DNA of 64,000 nucleotides, from assembly GCF_004005495.1 (NCBI RefSeq), contig NZ_RZYA01000005.1, positions 310,001 to 374,000 of the forward strand, given 5' to 3'. The notes beneath the pieces were generated by a model. It saw only the letters and a program-made list of their open reading frames with translations, was not told where the DNA came from and made no database searches. Positions 1 through 8,534 of the stretch are shown here, piece after piece. Source of the stretch: Streptomyces antnestii (GTDB lineage: Bacteria; Actinomycetota; Actinomycetes; Streptomycetales; Streptomycetaceae). Every line of letters starts with the position of its first letter. Positions within the stretch are counted from its first letter, which is position 1. The position numbers were made by a program, and so were the translations under genes.

Positions 1-371
1 TCGAGTCCGGCACCGTCAGCGAACTCCTCGCGACCCCCGGCTCCGAACTCGCCGCCGCGCTGTTCCCCGTCAGCGGCGACGCGTCCGGCGAGGACCGCAC
101 CGTCATCGACGTGACCTTCCACGGCGAGTCCGCGACCCAGCCGGTCATCTCGCAGCTGTCGCGTACGTACAACATCGACATCTCGATCCTGGGCGCCGCG
201 ATGGACACCGTCGGCGGCAAGCAGGTCGGCCGGATGCGCATCGAACTGCCCGGCCGCTACGAGGACAACGTCGTGCCGATCGGCTTCCTGCGCGAGCAGG
301 GCCTCCAGGTCGAGATCGTCGAGAACGTGGCCCAGGAGCCCGTACTGCTCAAGGAAGGTGTCACCAAGTGA
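1..371 (+). CDS. metN: Methionine ABC transporter ATP-binding protein, C-terminal part (partial)
   Basis: The gene enters from outside the window, reads in frame 3 from base 3 and ends at TGA 369-371, so only about 123 C-terminal residues are visible. They match the NIL ligand-sensing domain that follows the ATPase in MetN proteins (visible: TFHGESATQP, then QVGRMRIELPG and a final LREQGLQVEIVENV segment). In known MetN the domain binds methionine on the cytoplasmic side and inhibits transport when methionine is plentiful. The stop overlaps the GTG start of the permease gene (GTGA), and a lipoprotein gene follows, which completes a MetNIQ importer operon. The Walker motifs lie upstream and cannot be checked here. 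The assignment rests mainly on domain pattern and operon context. Confidence 0.88.
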   Translation, partial: ESGTVSELLATPGSELAAALFPVSGDASGEDRTVIDVTFHGESATQPVISQLSRTYNIDISILGAAMDTVGGKQVGRMRIELPGRYEDNVVPIGFLREQGLQVEIVENVAQEPVLLKEGVTK

Positions 372-1126
372 CCTGGTCGGAGATGCAGCCGCTGCTGTCC
401 CAGGCGTGTTGGGACACCCTCTACATGGTCGGCTGGTCCACGCTGATCGCTGTCGTCGTCGGCCTGCCGCTCGGCATCCTGCTGGTCCTCACCGACCGCG
501 GCGGGCTGCTCCACAACGCCGTGCTGAACAAGGTCATCGGACAGGTCGTGAACATCGTCCGGTCGATGCCGTTCATCATCCTGATGGTCGCCCTGATGAG
601 CTTCACGCGCTGGATCGTCGGCACGACGATCGGCCGCGACGCCGCCATCGTGCCGCTCGCCGTCGGCGCCATCCCGTTCTTCGCGCGCCTCGTCGAGACG
701 TCCGTGCGCGAGGTCGACGGCGGCCTCGTCGAGGCCGTGCAGTCGATGGGCGGCAACACCTGGACCGTCGTCCGCAAGGTCCTCGTGCCCGAGTCGCTGC
801 CCTCGCTCATCTCGGCCACCACCACGACGGTCGTCGCCATCATCGGCTACACCGCCATGGCCGGCACGGTCGGCGCGGGCGGCCTCGGTGACCTCGCCAT
901 CCGCTACGGCTACCAGCGCTTCGAGTCCCAGATGATGTGGATCATCGTGGCGATCCTCGCCATCGCCATCGCCGTCGTCCAGTTCGCGGGCGACAGCGGA
1001 GCCCGCGTCCTGCACCGCCGCGCCGGCAAGGGCGGCGAACCGTTCCGCTTCCGTAAGCGCGCCGCGTTCCTGCCCGGCGGCCCCGTCACCGCGGACGCCA
1101 CCGCCACCCCCGGCAAGACCGGCTGA
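368..1126 (+). CDS. metI: Methionine ABC transporter permease
   Basis: Inner-membrane channel subunit of a MetNIQ-type D/L-methionine importer, 252 aa. About five hydrophobic segments are visible (roughly residues 15-40, 55-80, 92-112, 148-180 and 190-215). The cytoplasmic EAA-type coupling loop is present (VEAVQSMGGNTW near residue 123, followed by VLVPESLP), which docks onto the ATPase. The GTG start overlaps the metN stop by four bases, giving translational coupling. Family members are usually about 217-225 aa. This one has roughly 30 extra charged, low-complexity residues at its C-terminus. The substrate is inferred from family resemblance and the NIL domain next door; related short-chain peptide or cysteine importers cannot be fully excluded. 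Confidence 0.9.
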   Translation: MTWSEMQPLLSQACWDTLYMVGWSTLIAVVVGLPLGILLVLTDRGGLLHNAVLNKVIGQVVNIVRSMPFIILMVALMSFTRWIVGTTIGRDAAIVPLAVGAIPFFARLVETSVREVDGGLVEAVQSMGGNTWTVVRKVLVPESLPSLISATTTTVVAIIGYTAMAGTVGAGGLGDLAIRYGYQRFESQMMWIIVAILAIAIAVVQFAGDSGARVLHRRAGKGGEPFRFRKRAAFLPGGPVTADATATPGKTG

Positions 1127-1184
1127 ACCCCGACTCCCCGTCCCAACCGGCGGGTTGCACCACCCATGGAGAAAGGCACTTTTC

Positions 1185-2015
1185 GTGCGTAACACCACCA
1201 AGATCGCTGCTGCTGTCCTCGCCACCGGCGCCCTCACTCTGGGCCTGAGCGCCTGCGGAGCCGACAAGAGCGACACCAAGGCCAAGGCGTCCGACCCGCT
1301 CGTCGTCGCCGCGACCCCCGTCCCGCACGCCGAGATCCTGAACTACATCAAGGATCACCTGGCGAAGAAGGCCGGCCTCAACCTCGAGGTCAAGGAGTTC
1401 ACGGACTACGTCCAGCCGAACAACGCCACCGAGGACGGTTCGGTCGACGCCAACTACTTCCAGACCGTTCCGTACCTGAACGACTTCAACAAGAAGAACG
1501 GCACGCACCTCGCGTCCGTCGCGGTCGTTCACCTGGAGCCGCTCGGCCTCTACTCCAAGAAGTTCAAGAAGCTCGACGAGCTGAAGAAGGGCGGCACCAT
1601 CGCCCTTCCGAACGACGCGGACAACGAGAGCCGTGCGCTGCGCTTCCTCGCCTCGACCGGTGTCATCGGCCTGAAGAAGGGCTCGGAGGCCACCGCCACC
1701 CCGCAGGACATCGCCAAGAACCCGAAGGGCCTCCAGTTCAAGGAGGTCGAGGCGGCGCAGACCCCGCGCTCCCTGCAGGACGTCGACGGCGCGGTGATCA
1801 ACGGCAACTACGCCATCGGTGCCGGCCTCAAGCCCGCCAAGGACGCCCTCGCCCTCGAGCAGACGAAGGGCAACGCGTACAACAACGTTCTCGCCGTCAA
1901 GAAGGGCAACGAGAACGACCCGCGCGTCAAGAAGCTCGCCAAGCTGCTGACGTCGCCCGAGGTGAAGAAGTTCATCGAGGACAAGTACAAGGGCTCCGTC
2001 CTGCCCTCGTTCTGA
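1185..2015 (+). CDS. metQ: Methionine-binding lipoprotein of ABC transporter
   Basis: Substrate-binding lipoprotein, 276 aa from the GTG at 1185. An in-frame TTG at 1155 exists, but the purine-rich GGAGAAAGG at 1168-1176 sits correctly only for 1185. The N-terminus is a lipoprotein signal peptide with lipobox L21-S22-A23-C24, so the protein should be anchored on the outer face of the membrane. The mature part has NlpA/MetQ family hallmarks (VVAATPVPHAEIL, FTDYVQPN, DANYFQTVPYL, FKKLDELKKG, VDGAVINGNYA). It lies 58 bases after metI and ends just before a strong hairpin, so it is the last gene of metNIQ. Family members bind methionine; the exact ligand here is inferred. Confidence 0.92.
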   Translation: MRNTTKIAAAVLATGALTLGLSACGADKSDTKAKASDPLVVAATPVPHAEILNYIKDHLAKKAGLNLEVKEFTDYVQPNNATEDGSVDANYFQTVPYLNDFNKKNGTHLASVAVVHLEPLGLYSKKFKKLDELKKGGTIALPNDADNESRALRFLASTGVIGLKKGSEATATPQDIAKNPKGLQFKEVEAAQTPRSLQDVDGAVINGNYAIGAGLKPAKDALALEQTKGNAYNNVLAVKKGNENDPRVKKLAKLLTSPEVKKFIEDKYKGSVLPSF

Positions 2016-2071
2016 CCGCCTGAGCGCCGGCCCGTGACGCCGGCGTGACCGCGATCGACCACGATGCACCG

Positions 2072-2108
2072 CACGGGGTCCTCTTCCGCACCGGGAGAGG
2101 ACCCCGTG
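2072..2108 (+). terminator. Intrinsic-type hairpin after metQ
   Basis: A perfect 13-bp inverted repeat (arms 2072-2084 and 2096-2108, 11-nt loop) starts 57 bases after the metQ stop. It lacks a T-tract, as is common for Streptomyces terminators. It separates the methionine importer operon from the acetyltransferase gene. Confidence 0.75.
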
Positions 2109-2177
2109 GTGCAGTTACGTGCCTTCATGCTGCATGCTGGGCACTTCACCAGGCCATGAAGGTTACGGAGCGGCGCC

Positions 2178-2825
2178 ATGACGACGGGTACCCGGGGTTT
2201 CCCGGACATCTCCATCAGCACGGAGCGGCTGGTCCTGCGCGCCCTCGAGGACGAAGACGCCCCCGCCCTCGCCGAGATGATGAACGACGAGATGGTCGCC
2301 GCGTGGACCTCCGTCCCCCAGCCCTTCACCGAGGACCAGGCCCGCACCTGGATCACCGAGTACGCGCCCACCGAGCGCGTCGCGGGCCGCGGACTCGACC
2401 TGGCCGTCACCGAGTTCCTCACCCAGCGCCTCGTCGGCATCGTCCAGCTCGGCAAGACGAACTGGCACGTGCGCTCCACCGAGTTGTCGTACATCATCGC
2501 GCCCTGGGCCCGCGGTGAGGGCTACGCGTCCGAGGCCGCCCTCGCCACCGCCCGCTGGCTCTTCCGCGAGGAGGGCATGGAGCGCCTGGAACTGCGGACC
2601 GCGGCCGACAACACCGCGTCCCAGCAGGTCGCCCAGAAGATCGGCTGCATCAGCGAGGGCGTCCTGCGGAACGCGTGCATAGCGCGTACGCGTACCGAGG
2701 ACGGCGGCTGGGAGGAGCTGCGGACCGACTTCATCGTGTGGAGCCTGCTCCCCGAGGACCTCGACGGGGTCAGCGACGAGTTCGCCGAAACCGGTGGATA
2801 CACCGCCTTCTCCGACTGGAACTGA
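2178..2825 (+). CDS. GNAT-family N-acetyltransferase (RimJ/RimL type)
   Basis: A 215-aa protein with the RimJ/RimL-type acetyltransferase layout: the opening strand ISTERLVLRALEDEDAPAL (residues ~11-29), an internal VGIVQLG strand, then the acetyl-CoA binding motif around IIAPWARGEGYASEAALATA (residues ~108-127), and the typical late ELRTAADNTASQQVAQKIG segment where the cofactor is held. Such enzymes transfer acetyl from acetyl-CoA to amines: protein N-termini, antibiotics or small metabolites. The substrate cannot be told from sequence. The ATG at 2178 starts the family domain at the expected distance. It is flanked by a terminator upstream and a separate cobalamin gene downstream, so it is probably monocistronic. 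Confidence 0.88.
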   Translation: MTTGTRGFPDISISTERLVLRALEDEDAPALAEMMNDEMVAAWTSVPQPFTEDQARTWITEYAPTERVAGRGLDLAVTEFLTQRLVGIVQLGKTNWHVRSTELSYIIAPWARGEGYASEAALATARWLFREEGMERLELRTAADNTASQQVAQKIGCISEGVLRNACIARTRTEDGGWEELRTDFIVWSLLPEDLDGVSDEFAETGGYTAFSDWN

Positions 2826-2914
2826 CCCCACGTCCCACGCCGGCACCCGCCGGGTACGCTCACCGAGCCCGTTCGACCCGCGAGAACCCGAGAACCCCCA
2901 GGAGACTGACGACG

Positions 2915-4126
2915 ATGGCCGACCGGGTCACGGTGATCGGCTGGGACGGCTCGCCGCTGACCGCGGCGGCACGCTCCGCGCTCGGCGCCGCCACCCTCGT
3001 GGCGGGCGCGGCCCACCACCTCGCGCTCCCCGAGGTGCCGGGCCGAGCCGAGCGGATCAGGCTCGGCAGCGTGGCCCTCGCCGCCCGCCGCATCGCCGCC
3101 CACCGCGGCACCGCCGTGGTCCTCGCCGACGGCGACCCGGGCTTCTTCGGAGTCGTACGCACCCTGCGCGCACCCGAGTTCGGCCTCGAGGTCGAAGTGG
3201 TCCCGGCCGTCTCCTCCGTCGCCCAGGCCTTCGCCCGCGCCGGCATGCCCTGGGACGACGCCCAGGTCGTCGTCGCCCACCGCCGCACCCTGCGCCGCGC
3301 CGTCAACGTCTGCCGCGCCCACGCCAAGGTCGCCGTCCTCACCTCACCCGGCGCGGGCCCCGCCGAACTCGGCCTGCTCCTCGAAGGCGTCCACCGCACC
3401 TTCGTCATCTGCGAGGAACTCGGCACGGACCGCGAGCAGGTGACCGTCCTGACCAGCGACCGGGCCGCTGACCACACCTGGCGCGACCCGAACGTCGTCA
3501 TCGTCATCGGCGGCCCCGCCATCGCGCCGGACGACGGCGCCTGGCTCGCCGGCGGCCTCCCCTCGGCCGGCCCGCGCGGCTGGGCCCTGCCCGCCGCCGA
3601 GTACGGCGGCGGCCTCGGCGAGGGTGAGACCGAACCGCTGCGCGCCGCCCAACTCGCCCGCACCGGGCCCCGCGTGGGCGACCTCGTGTGGGACATCGGC
3701 TGCGGCGGCGGCGCGTTCACCACGGAGGCCGCCCGGTTCGGCGCCGCCGTCATCGCCGTCGACCAGGACCCCGACGCCTGCGCCCGCACCCTCGCCACCG
3801 CCCGCCGCTTCGGAGTTCAGCCGCAGATCGTGCACGGCACGGCCCCGCACATCCTCGAAGACCTGCCCGAACCCGATGTCGTACGCGTCGGGGGCGGGGG
3901 AGTGGCGGTCGTGTCCGCCGTCGCGGACCGGCGGCCCCGGCGCATCGTGACGCACGCCGCGACACGCGACGCCGCCGAACTCATCGGCAGGGACCTGACG
4001 GAGCACGGCTACGAGGTCGAGTGCTCGCTCCTCCAGTCCGTCGAGCTGGACACTCGCGCCTGGACCGAGAAGAAGCGGACCGTGGGGTTCCTGCTCTCCG
4101 GCCAGCTGCCCGACCGCAACCCGTGA
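2915..4126 (+). CDS. cobL: Precorrin-6Y C5,15-methyltransferase (decarboxylating), CbiE-CbiT fusion
   Basis: Corrin-ring enzyme of vitamin B12 synthesis, 403 aa. The N-terminal half (about 1-195) is a CbiE-type tetrapyrrole methylase (opening VTVIGWDGSPL, then ADGDPGFFGV and VPAVSSVAQAFARAGMPWDDA). The C-terminal half (about 225-403) is the CbiT-type methyltransferase/decarboxylase with the SAM-binding loop DIGCGGG at about residues 260-266 followed by a VDQDPDAC acidic strand end. Known CobL methylates C5 and C15 and removes the acetate side-chain carboxyl on ring C, using SAM. The ATG at 2915 has AGGAG about nine bases upstream; longer in-frame extensions have no ribosome site. Other B12 genes follow on the same strand. 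Confidence 0.92.
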   Translation: MADRVTVIGWDGSPLTAAARSALGAATLVAGAAHHLALPEVPGRAERIRLGSVALAARRIAAHRGTAVVLADGDPGFFGVVRTLRAPEFGLEVEVVPAVSSVAQAFARAGMPWDDAQVVVAHRRTLRRAVNVCRAHAKVAVLTSPGAGPAELGLLLEGVHRTFVICEELGTDREQVTVLTSDRAADHTWRDPNVVIVIGGPAIAPDDGAWLAGGLPSAGPRGWALPAAEYGGGLGEGETEPLRAAQLARTGPRVGDLVWDIGCGGGAFTTEAARFGAAVIAVDQDPDACARTLATARRFGVQPQIVHGTAPHILEDLPEPDVVRVGGGGVAVVSAVADRRPRRIVTHAATRDAAELIGRDLTEHGYEVECSLLQSVELDTRAWTEKKRTVGFLLSGQLPDRNP

Positions 4127-4481
4127 CCCTGTCGCTCCAGGGCGCGCGGTAGGCTGGCCGATCGTTGTACTGCACCCGGACGGTCGGCTTTCCGTCGGTC
4201 AATGTCCGGAAAACGCGCCACTTTTGGGGTACGTGTGGTACGGCAGGACCGGAGGGCACGCAACGTGGCGTAGTCCACAGCGGGCCGTGCCCGATCCAGG
4301 TGCGGTGGCAGCCGGCCGACCGGGACAATACCTGTTGTCCTCAGCCGGTTCGTGCCGCACGGCACTCACGCTCGTTCTTCATGACGGGCGGTCGGTGCGC
4401 CGCGCCGGTCACTGGGGTCGCATCCCCGGCCGACGGCCGGGGGCTGCCGAAGAAGCACTAACCGATGGGCGAGGGGTACGC
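4127..4481 (+). other. 355-bp gap between cobL and the bluB-cobT fusion gene
   Basis: No convincing gene lies here. The reading frame of the following gene stays open upstream to 4224, but the ATG at 4482 is preferred because GAGGGG precedes it closely and the upstream translation has no recognisable content. The stretch is somewhat lower in GC (TTGTAC near 4164, TTTTGGGG near 4222) and has several short inverted repeats, for example GGGG/CCCC around 4413-4427. It probably holds the promoter and leader. I looked for a cobalamin riboswitch B12 box and could not identify one. Confidence 0.5.
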
Positions 4482-7400
4482 ATGACCGACACCGGCCAGG
4501 TTCCGGGCGAGGGGCTGCCGGAGAACGCAGGCACGGTGGAACAGCCGGGCGTCCCCGCCCCGGGTGCGTACACCTACCTCGACCCCTCCGAACCCCCCGC
4601 CGAAGACGACGATCTGCTGCTCATGCCGGGCTCGCAGGGCGCCTGGGGCGAGCCGCAGGCCGCCCCGATGCCCGCCCCGCACGAGCCGGGCCCGCACGAG
4701 ACGGCGGGCCGCGACAGCGGGCAGGTCGACCTGAACGGCGTCCGTGTGCCGGGGGCCTCGCCCGCCCCGCACCCCGGCCCCGCGCGTCGTCCGCTGCACA
4801 TGGGTCCGCCGGTGCCGGACGGCACGGGCAGCCCGGTGCGTTCGCTCGCCGACCGCGGCCCCGCGCACACCCCGCCGCACCCGGTGCCGGTCCGTCAGGC
4901 GGGCCCGCCCACCACGGGACCCGAGTACCTGGACATCCCGCGCGACGAGACGGGCGCCCCGGCGCAGCAGCTCGGTGAGATCCCGCCGCAGGGCGGCGCT
5001 CCCTGGGGCGCGCAGCCGCCGCAGCAGACGTACGAGGCTCCCGCCGAGGCGCAGGTCCCGGCGCAGGCCGGAGCGGCCGCCGCAGCAGAAACGGTCGTCC
5101 CGGACGCCACTCCCGTCACACCCGCCGCGCCGACCCAGCAGACCGTCGGTGACGCCGCCGTGTTCGCCCAGGTGCCGCAGGAGGCGCAGCACGCGCAGGC
5201 CGCGCAGCATGCACAGGCCCCGCTGCCGCCGCTCGGCGCCGACGCCCAGGTCGCCGCCCAGGAGTTCGCCGTCCCGGCCGGGGTGCCGGTGTACGCCGGG
5301 GAGCTCGACGGGGGGCTGTTCGCCGAGGACCAGGCCGCTGTGGCCGGGTACGCGGGGGACTACTCCTCGGCTCCGAACGGTGTGCAGTTCGCGCCGGTCG
5401 CCCAGGTGCAGGACCCGGAGGGCGCCCAGTTCGCGGCGCAGCAGGCGGCGGGCGCGTACGCCGGACCCCAGCAGGCGGCCGTGCACCCGGGCGAGCTGCC
5501 CGTCGACCCGCATTCCGGACAGTTCGCCGTCGCGCCCGAGGCGGCGCAGGGTCAGCACTTCCCGCAGGCCCCCGACGGTGCGTTGGACCAGCAGGCGCAG
5601 CCGCTCGGCCAGTTCGTGCCCGTGGAGGGGACGATCCCCACCACTCCGCACCTGGCGCCGACGCCGCCGCAGCACATGGTCGTACCGCCGCTGCCCGAGC
5701 CCGAGCCCGCGGCCGAGGCACCCGAATCACCCGACGCGGACCAGGTCCCCCGAGCGCAAGAAGCACACGAAGTCCACGTGGTTACCGAGACAGCACAGAA
5801 CCCCGAAGCGCCCGCCGTCAACGACGCGGCACAGGTGACGAACGCGGCGCAGGTGACGAACCAGGTGCAGGCGCAGGAGCAGGCACAGCCTGCGGCGCCG
5901 GTGGCGGACGAAGCGCATGTCGCGGCCGAGCCGCATGTGGCGCCCGAAGCCCCCGAGACGCCGGAGGCCGCTGAGGCGAATGCGGTGAACGAGGCAGCCG
6001 AGGCCCCCGTGGCACCGGTCGACGCCGCCGAGCTCGCCCCGGAGCCCGCTCAGGCTGCCGAGACTCCTCAGGCCCCCGAGACCGCTCAGGCACCTCAGAC
6101 GCCCGAGGCCGCTCAGGCTCCTCAGGCCCCCGAGACCTCCGAGTCCCCTGAGGCCCCCGAGACCTCCGAGTCCCCTGAGGCCGCCGAGGCACCCGTGACC
6201 CCCGAGCTTCCTGAAGCCGCCGAGCACGAGCCCGGGCCCGAGCCGACGGCCACCGCCGCCGAGCCCGTGGCCGCCGCCCCCGAGGCGACGGCCCCCGACA
6301 CCACCGGGACCAAGGACACCACCGGGACCCCCGACAACACCGGGACCCCCGACAACACCGGGACCCCCGGGACCACCGAGACCCCCGCCGCCCCCGACGC
6401 ACCGCAGGCCCCCGTGGCCGAAGAAGCCGTCGCCGAGGGCGAGCCGGAGATCCTCGTCCCCGCGCCCCGCGACTCCGCCCCGGCCGAGCAGGCCGCCGAC
6501 GCGGACCCGGCTCAGGACCTCGCCCAGGACCCGGCCCAGAACGTCGCCCAGGACCCGGCCCAGGACCCGGCCCAGGACGACGCCCCGGCCGAGACCGCAC
6601 CCGACGACGCCCCCGCAGGCCCCGCTGCCCCCGGCTACGACGACGCCGAGCGCGAGGCCGTCCTGCGCGTCATGCGCGAACGCCGCGACATCCGTAACGG
6701 CTTCCGCAGCGACCCGATCCCGCACGAGGTGCTGCTGCGCGTCCTGGAGGCCGCCCACACGGCGCCGTCCGTCGGACACTCGCAGCCCTGGGACTTCGTC
6801 GTCATCCGCTCCGCCGACACCCGGCGCACGATGCACGAACTGGCGATGCGTCAGAAGGACGCGTACGCCAAGTCCCTGCCCAAGGGCCGCGCGAAGCAGT
6901 TCAAGGAACTGAAGATCGAGGCCATCCTCGACACCCCGGTGAACATCGTCGTCACCGCCGACCCGACGCGCGGCGGCCGCCACACCCTCGGCCGCCACAC
7001 GCAGCCGCAGATGGCCCCGTACTCCTCCGCGCTCGCGGTCGAGAACCTGTGGCTCGCGGCCCGCGCCGAGGGCCTCGGCGTCGGCTGGGTCAGCTTCTTC
7101 GACGAGCGCGAGATGGTCCGCGCCCTCGGCCTGCCCGACCACCTCGAGGTCGTCGCCTACCTCTGCGTGGGCTACGTCGACGAGTTCCCGGCCGAGCCCG
7201 AGCTGATGCAGGCCGGCTGGTCCAAGCGCCGCCCCCTGTCCTGGGTCGTCCACGAGGAGACGTACGGCCGCCGTGCCCTGCCCGGCGAGGACCCGCACGA
7301 CCTGCTCGCCGAGACCGTCTCCAACATCCGCCCGCTGGACGCGAAGGCGCTCGGCGAGGCGTGGGAGCGGCAGAAGCGGATGACCAAGCCGGCCGGCGCG

Positions 7401-8351
7401 CTCGGCATGCTGGAGATCATCTCGGCCCAGCTCTCCGGTCTGTCCCGGATGTGCCCGCCGCCGATCCCGGAGCCCGCGGCCGTCGCGATCTTCGCGGGCG
7501 ACCACGGCGTGCACGCCCAGGGCGTCACCCCGTGGCCGCAGGAGGTCACGGCCCAGATGGTCGCCAACTTCCTGGGCGGCGGCGCGGTCTGCAACGCGTT
7601 CGCGAACCAGGTCGGCGCCGAGGTCTGCGTCATCGACGTGGGCGTCGCCGGCGAACTCCCGGCGACCCCGGGCCTGCTGCCCCGCAAGGTCCGCGCCGGC
7701 ACATCCGACATGACCACGGGACCCGCCCTCAGCCGCGAGGACGTCAAGGCGGCCGTCGAGGTCGGCATCGAGACGGCCCGCGACCTGGTCGCCGCCGGCA
7801 ACAAGGCGCTCCTCACCGGTGAGATGGGCATCGCCAACACCACGGCGTCGGCCGCCCTGATCTCCGTCTACACGGGCGTCGACCCGTCCGAGGTGACCGG
7901 CCGCGGCACGGGCATCAACGACGAGACCCACGCCCGCAAGGTCGAGGTCGTCCGCCGCGCCCTCGAACTGCACCAGCCGGACCCGGCCGACCCGATCGGC
8001 GTCCTCGCTGCGGTCGGCGGCCTGGAGCACGCGGCCCTGGTCGGCCTTCTGCTCGGCGGCGCGTCGCTGCGCACCCCGGTGATCCTGGACGGCGTCAGCG
8101 CGGGAGCGGCCGCCCTGGTCGCGCGCGCCATCGCGCCCGAGGTCCTCGCGGCCTGCATCGCCGGTCACCGCAGCGCGGAGCCCGGCCACGTGGCGGCCCT
8201 GAACAAGCTGGGCCTGCGCCCGCTGATCGACCTGGACCTGCGCCTCGGCGAGGGGACGGGCGCCCTGCTCGCCCTGCCGATCGTCCAGAGCGCGGCCCGC
8301 GCGATGCACGAGGTGGCGACGTTCGACTCCGCGGGCGTCACGGAGAAGTAG
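4482..8351 (+). CDS. BluB-CobT fusion with ~715-residue disordered N-terminal extension
   Basis: A 1289-aa protein. Residues 1 to about 715 are low-complexity Pro/Ala/Glu/Gln-rich sequence with internal repeats (EAPETSESP, NTGTPD, DPAQ) and no predicted fold. Residues about 720-935 are BluB-like nitroreductase, the oxygen-dependent enzyme that cuts FMNH2 to make 5,6-dimethylbenzimidazole (visible: ERRDIRNGF, APSVGHSQPWDF, QMAPYSSALAVENLWLAARA, GWVSFF). Residues about 940-1285 are CobT, nicotinate-nucleotide:DMB phosphoribosyltransferase (IFAGDHGVHAQGV, GEMGIANTTASA, and the catalytic glutamate in GEGTGALLALP). The fusion therefore makes and activates the lower ligand of B12 in one polypeptide. 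A strong hairpin follows. The role of the long N-terminus is unknown. Confidence 0.9.
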   Translation: MTDTGQVPGEGLPENAGTVEQPGVPAPGAYTYLDPSEPPAEDDDLLLMPGSQGAWGEPQAAPMPAPHEPGPHETAGRDSGQVDLNGVRVPGASPAPHPGPARRPLHMGPPVPDGTGSPVRSLADRGPAHTPPHPVPVRQAGPPTTGPEYLDIPRDETGAPAQQLGEIPPQGGAPWGAQPPQQTYEAPAEAQVPAQAGAAAAAETVVPDATPVTPAAPTQQTVGDAAVFAQVPQEAQHAQAAQHAQAPLPPLGADAQVAAQEFAVPAGVPVYAGELDGGLFAEDQAAVAGYAGDYSSAPNGVQFAPVAQVQDPEGAQFAAQQAAGAYAGPQQAAVHPGELPVDPHSGQFAVAPEAAQGQHFPQAPDGALDQQAQPLGQFVPVEGTIPTTPHLAPTPPQHMVVPPLPEPEPAAEAPESPDADQVPRAQEAHEVHVVTETAQNPEAPAVNDAAQVTNAAQVTNQVQAQEQAQPAAPVADEAHVAAEPHVAPEAPETPEAAEANAVNEAAEAPVAPVDAAELAPEPAQAAETPQAPETAQAPQTPEAAQAPQAPETSESPEAPETSESPEAAEAPVTPELPEAAEHEPGPEPTATAAEPVAAAPEATAPDTTGTKDTTGTPDNTGTPDNTGTPGTTETPAAPDAPQAPVAEEAVAEGEPEILVPAPRDSAPAEQAADADPAQDLAQDPAQNVAQDPAQDPAQDDAPAETAPDDAPAGPAAPGYDDAEREAVLRVMRERRDIRNGFRSDPIPHEVLLRVLEAAHTAPSVGHSQPWDFVVIRSADTRRTMHELAMRQKDAYAKSLPKGRAKQFKELKIEAILDTPVNIVVTADPTRGGRHTLGRHTQPQMAPYSSALAVENLWLAARAEGLGVGWVSFFDEREMVRALGLPDHLEVVAYLCVGYVDEFPAEPELMQAGWSKRRPLSWVVHEETYGRRALPGEDPHDLLAETVSNIRPLDAKALGEAWERQKRMTKPAGALGMLEIISAQLSGLSRMCPPPIPEPAAVAIFAGDHGVHAQGVTPWPQEVTAQMVANFLGGGAVCNAFANQVGAEVCVIDVGVAGELPATPGLLPRKVRAGTSDMTTGPALSREDVKAAVEVGIETARDLVAAGNKALLTGEMGIANTTASAALISVYTGVDPSEVTGRGTGINDETHARKVEVVRRALELHQPDPADPIGVLAAVGGLEHAALVGLLLGGASLRTPVILDGVSAGAAALVARAIAPEVLAACIAGHRSAEPGHVAALNKLGLRPLIDLDLRLGEGTGALLALPIVQSAARAMHEVATFDSAGVTEK

Positions 8352-8382
8352 CCCCGGACGGAGAAGCAGCCCGCCATTCGGG

Positions 8383-8423
8383 ACGGGGCGGGCACGGCGA
8401 CGACAGCGCCGTGCCCGCCCCGT
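8383..8423 (+). terminator. Hairpin after the bluB-cobT fusion gene
   Basis: A perfect 16-bp GC-rich inverted repeat (arms 8383-8398 and 8408-8423, 9-nt loop) begins 32 bases after the stop at 8351. It is positioned to terminate the cobalamin lower-ligand transcript before the CysG-like gene. Confidence 0.8.
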
Positions 8424-8534
8424 AGTCTGACCCTCACACATAACCGCACGTCAAAGGCCCGCTCCAGCGCCGAAGCGAGCCCCCGTACAGGCATCACCCG
8501 TCACACGCGCCACCCGCACGAGGAGCCGCACGCC

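Noticed and set aside
4127..4481. Cobalamin riboswitch before the bluB-cobT gene
   Set aside because: I could not find a B12-box-like motif or the characteristic core; a covariance-model search would settle it.
4224..4481. Upstream in-frame extension of the BluB-CobT protein
   Set aside because: The added residues have no ribosome site or conserved content; ATG 4482 is preceded by GAGGGG.
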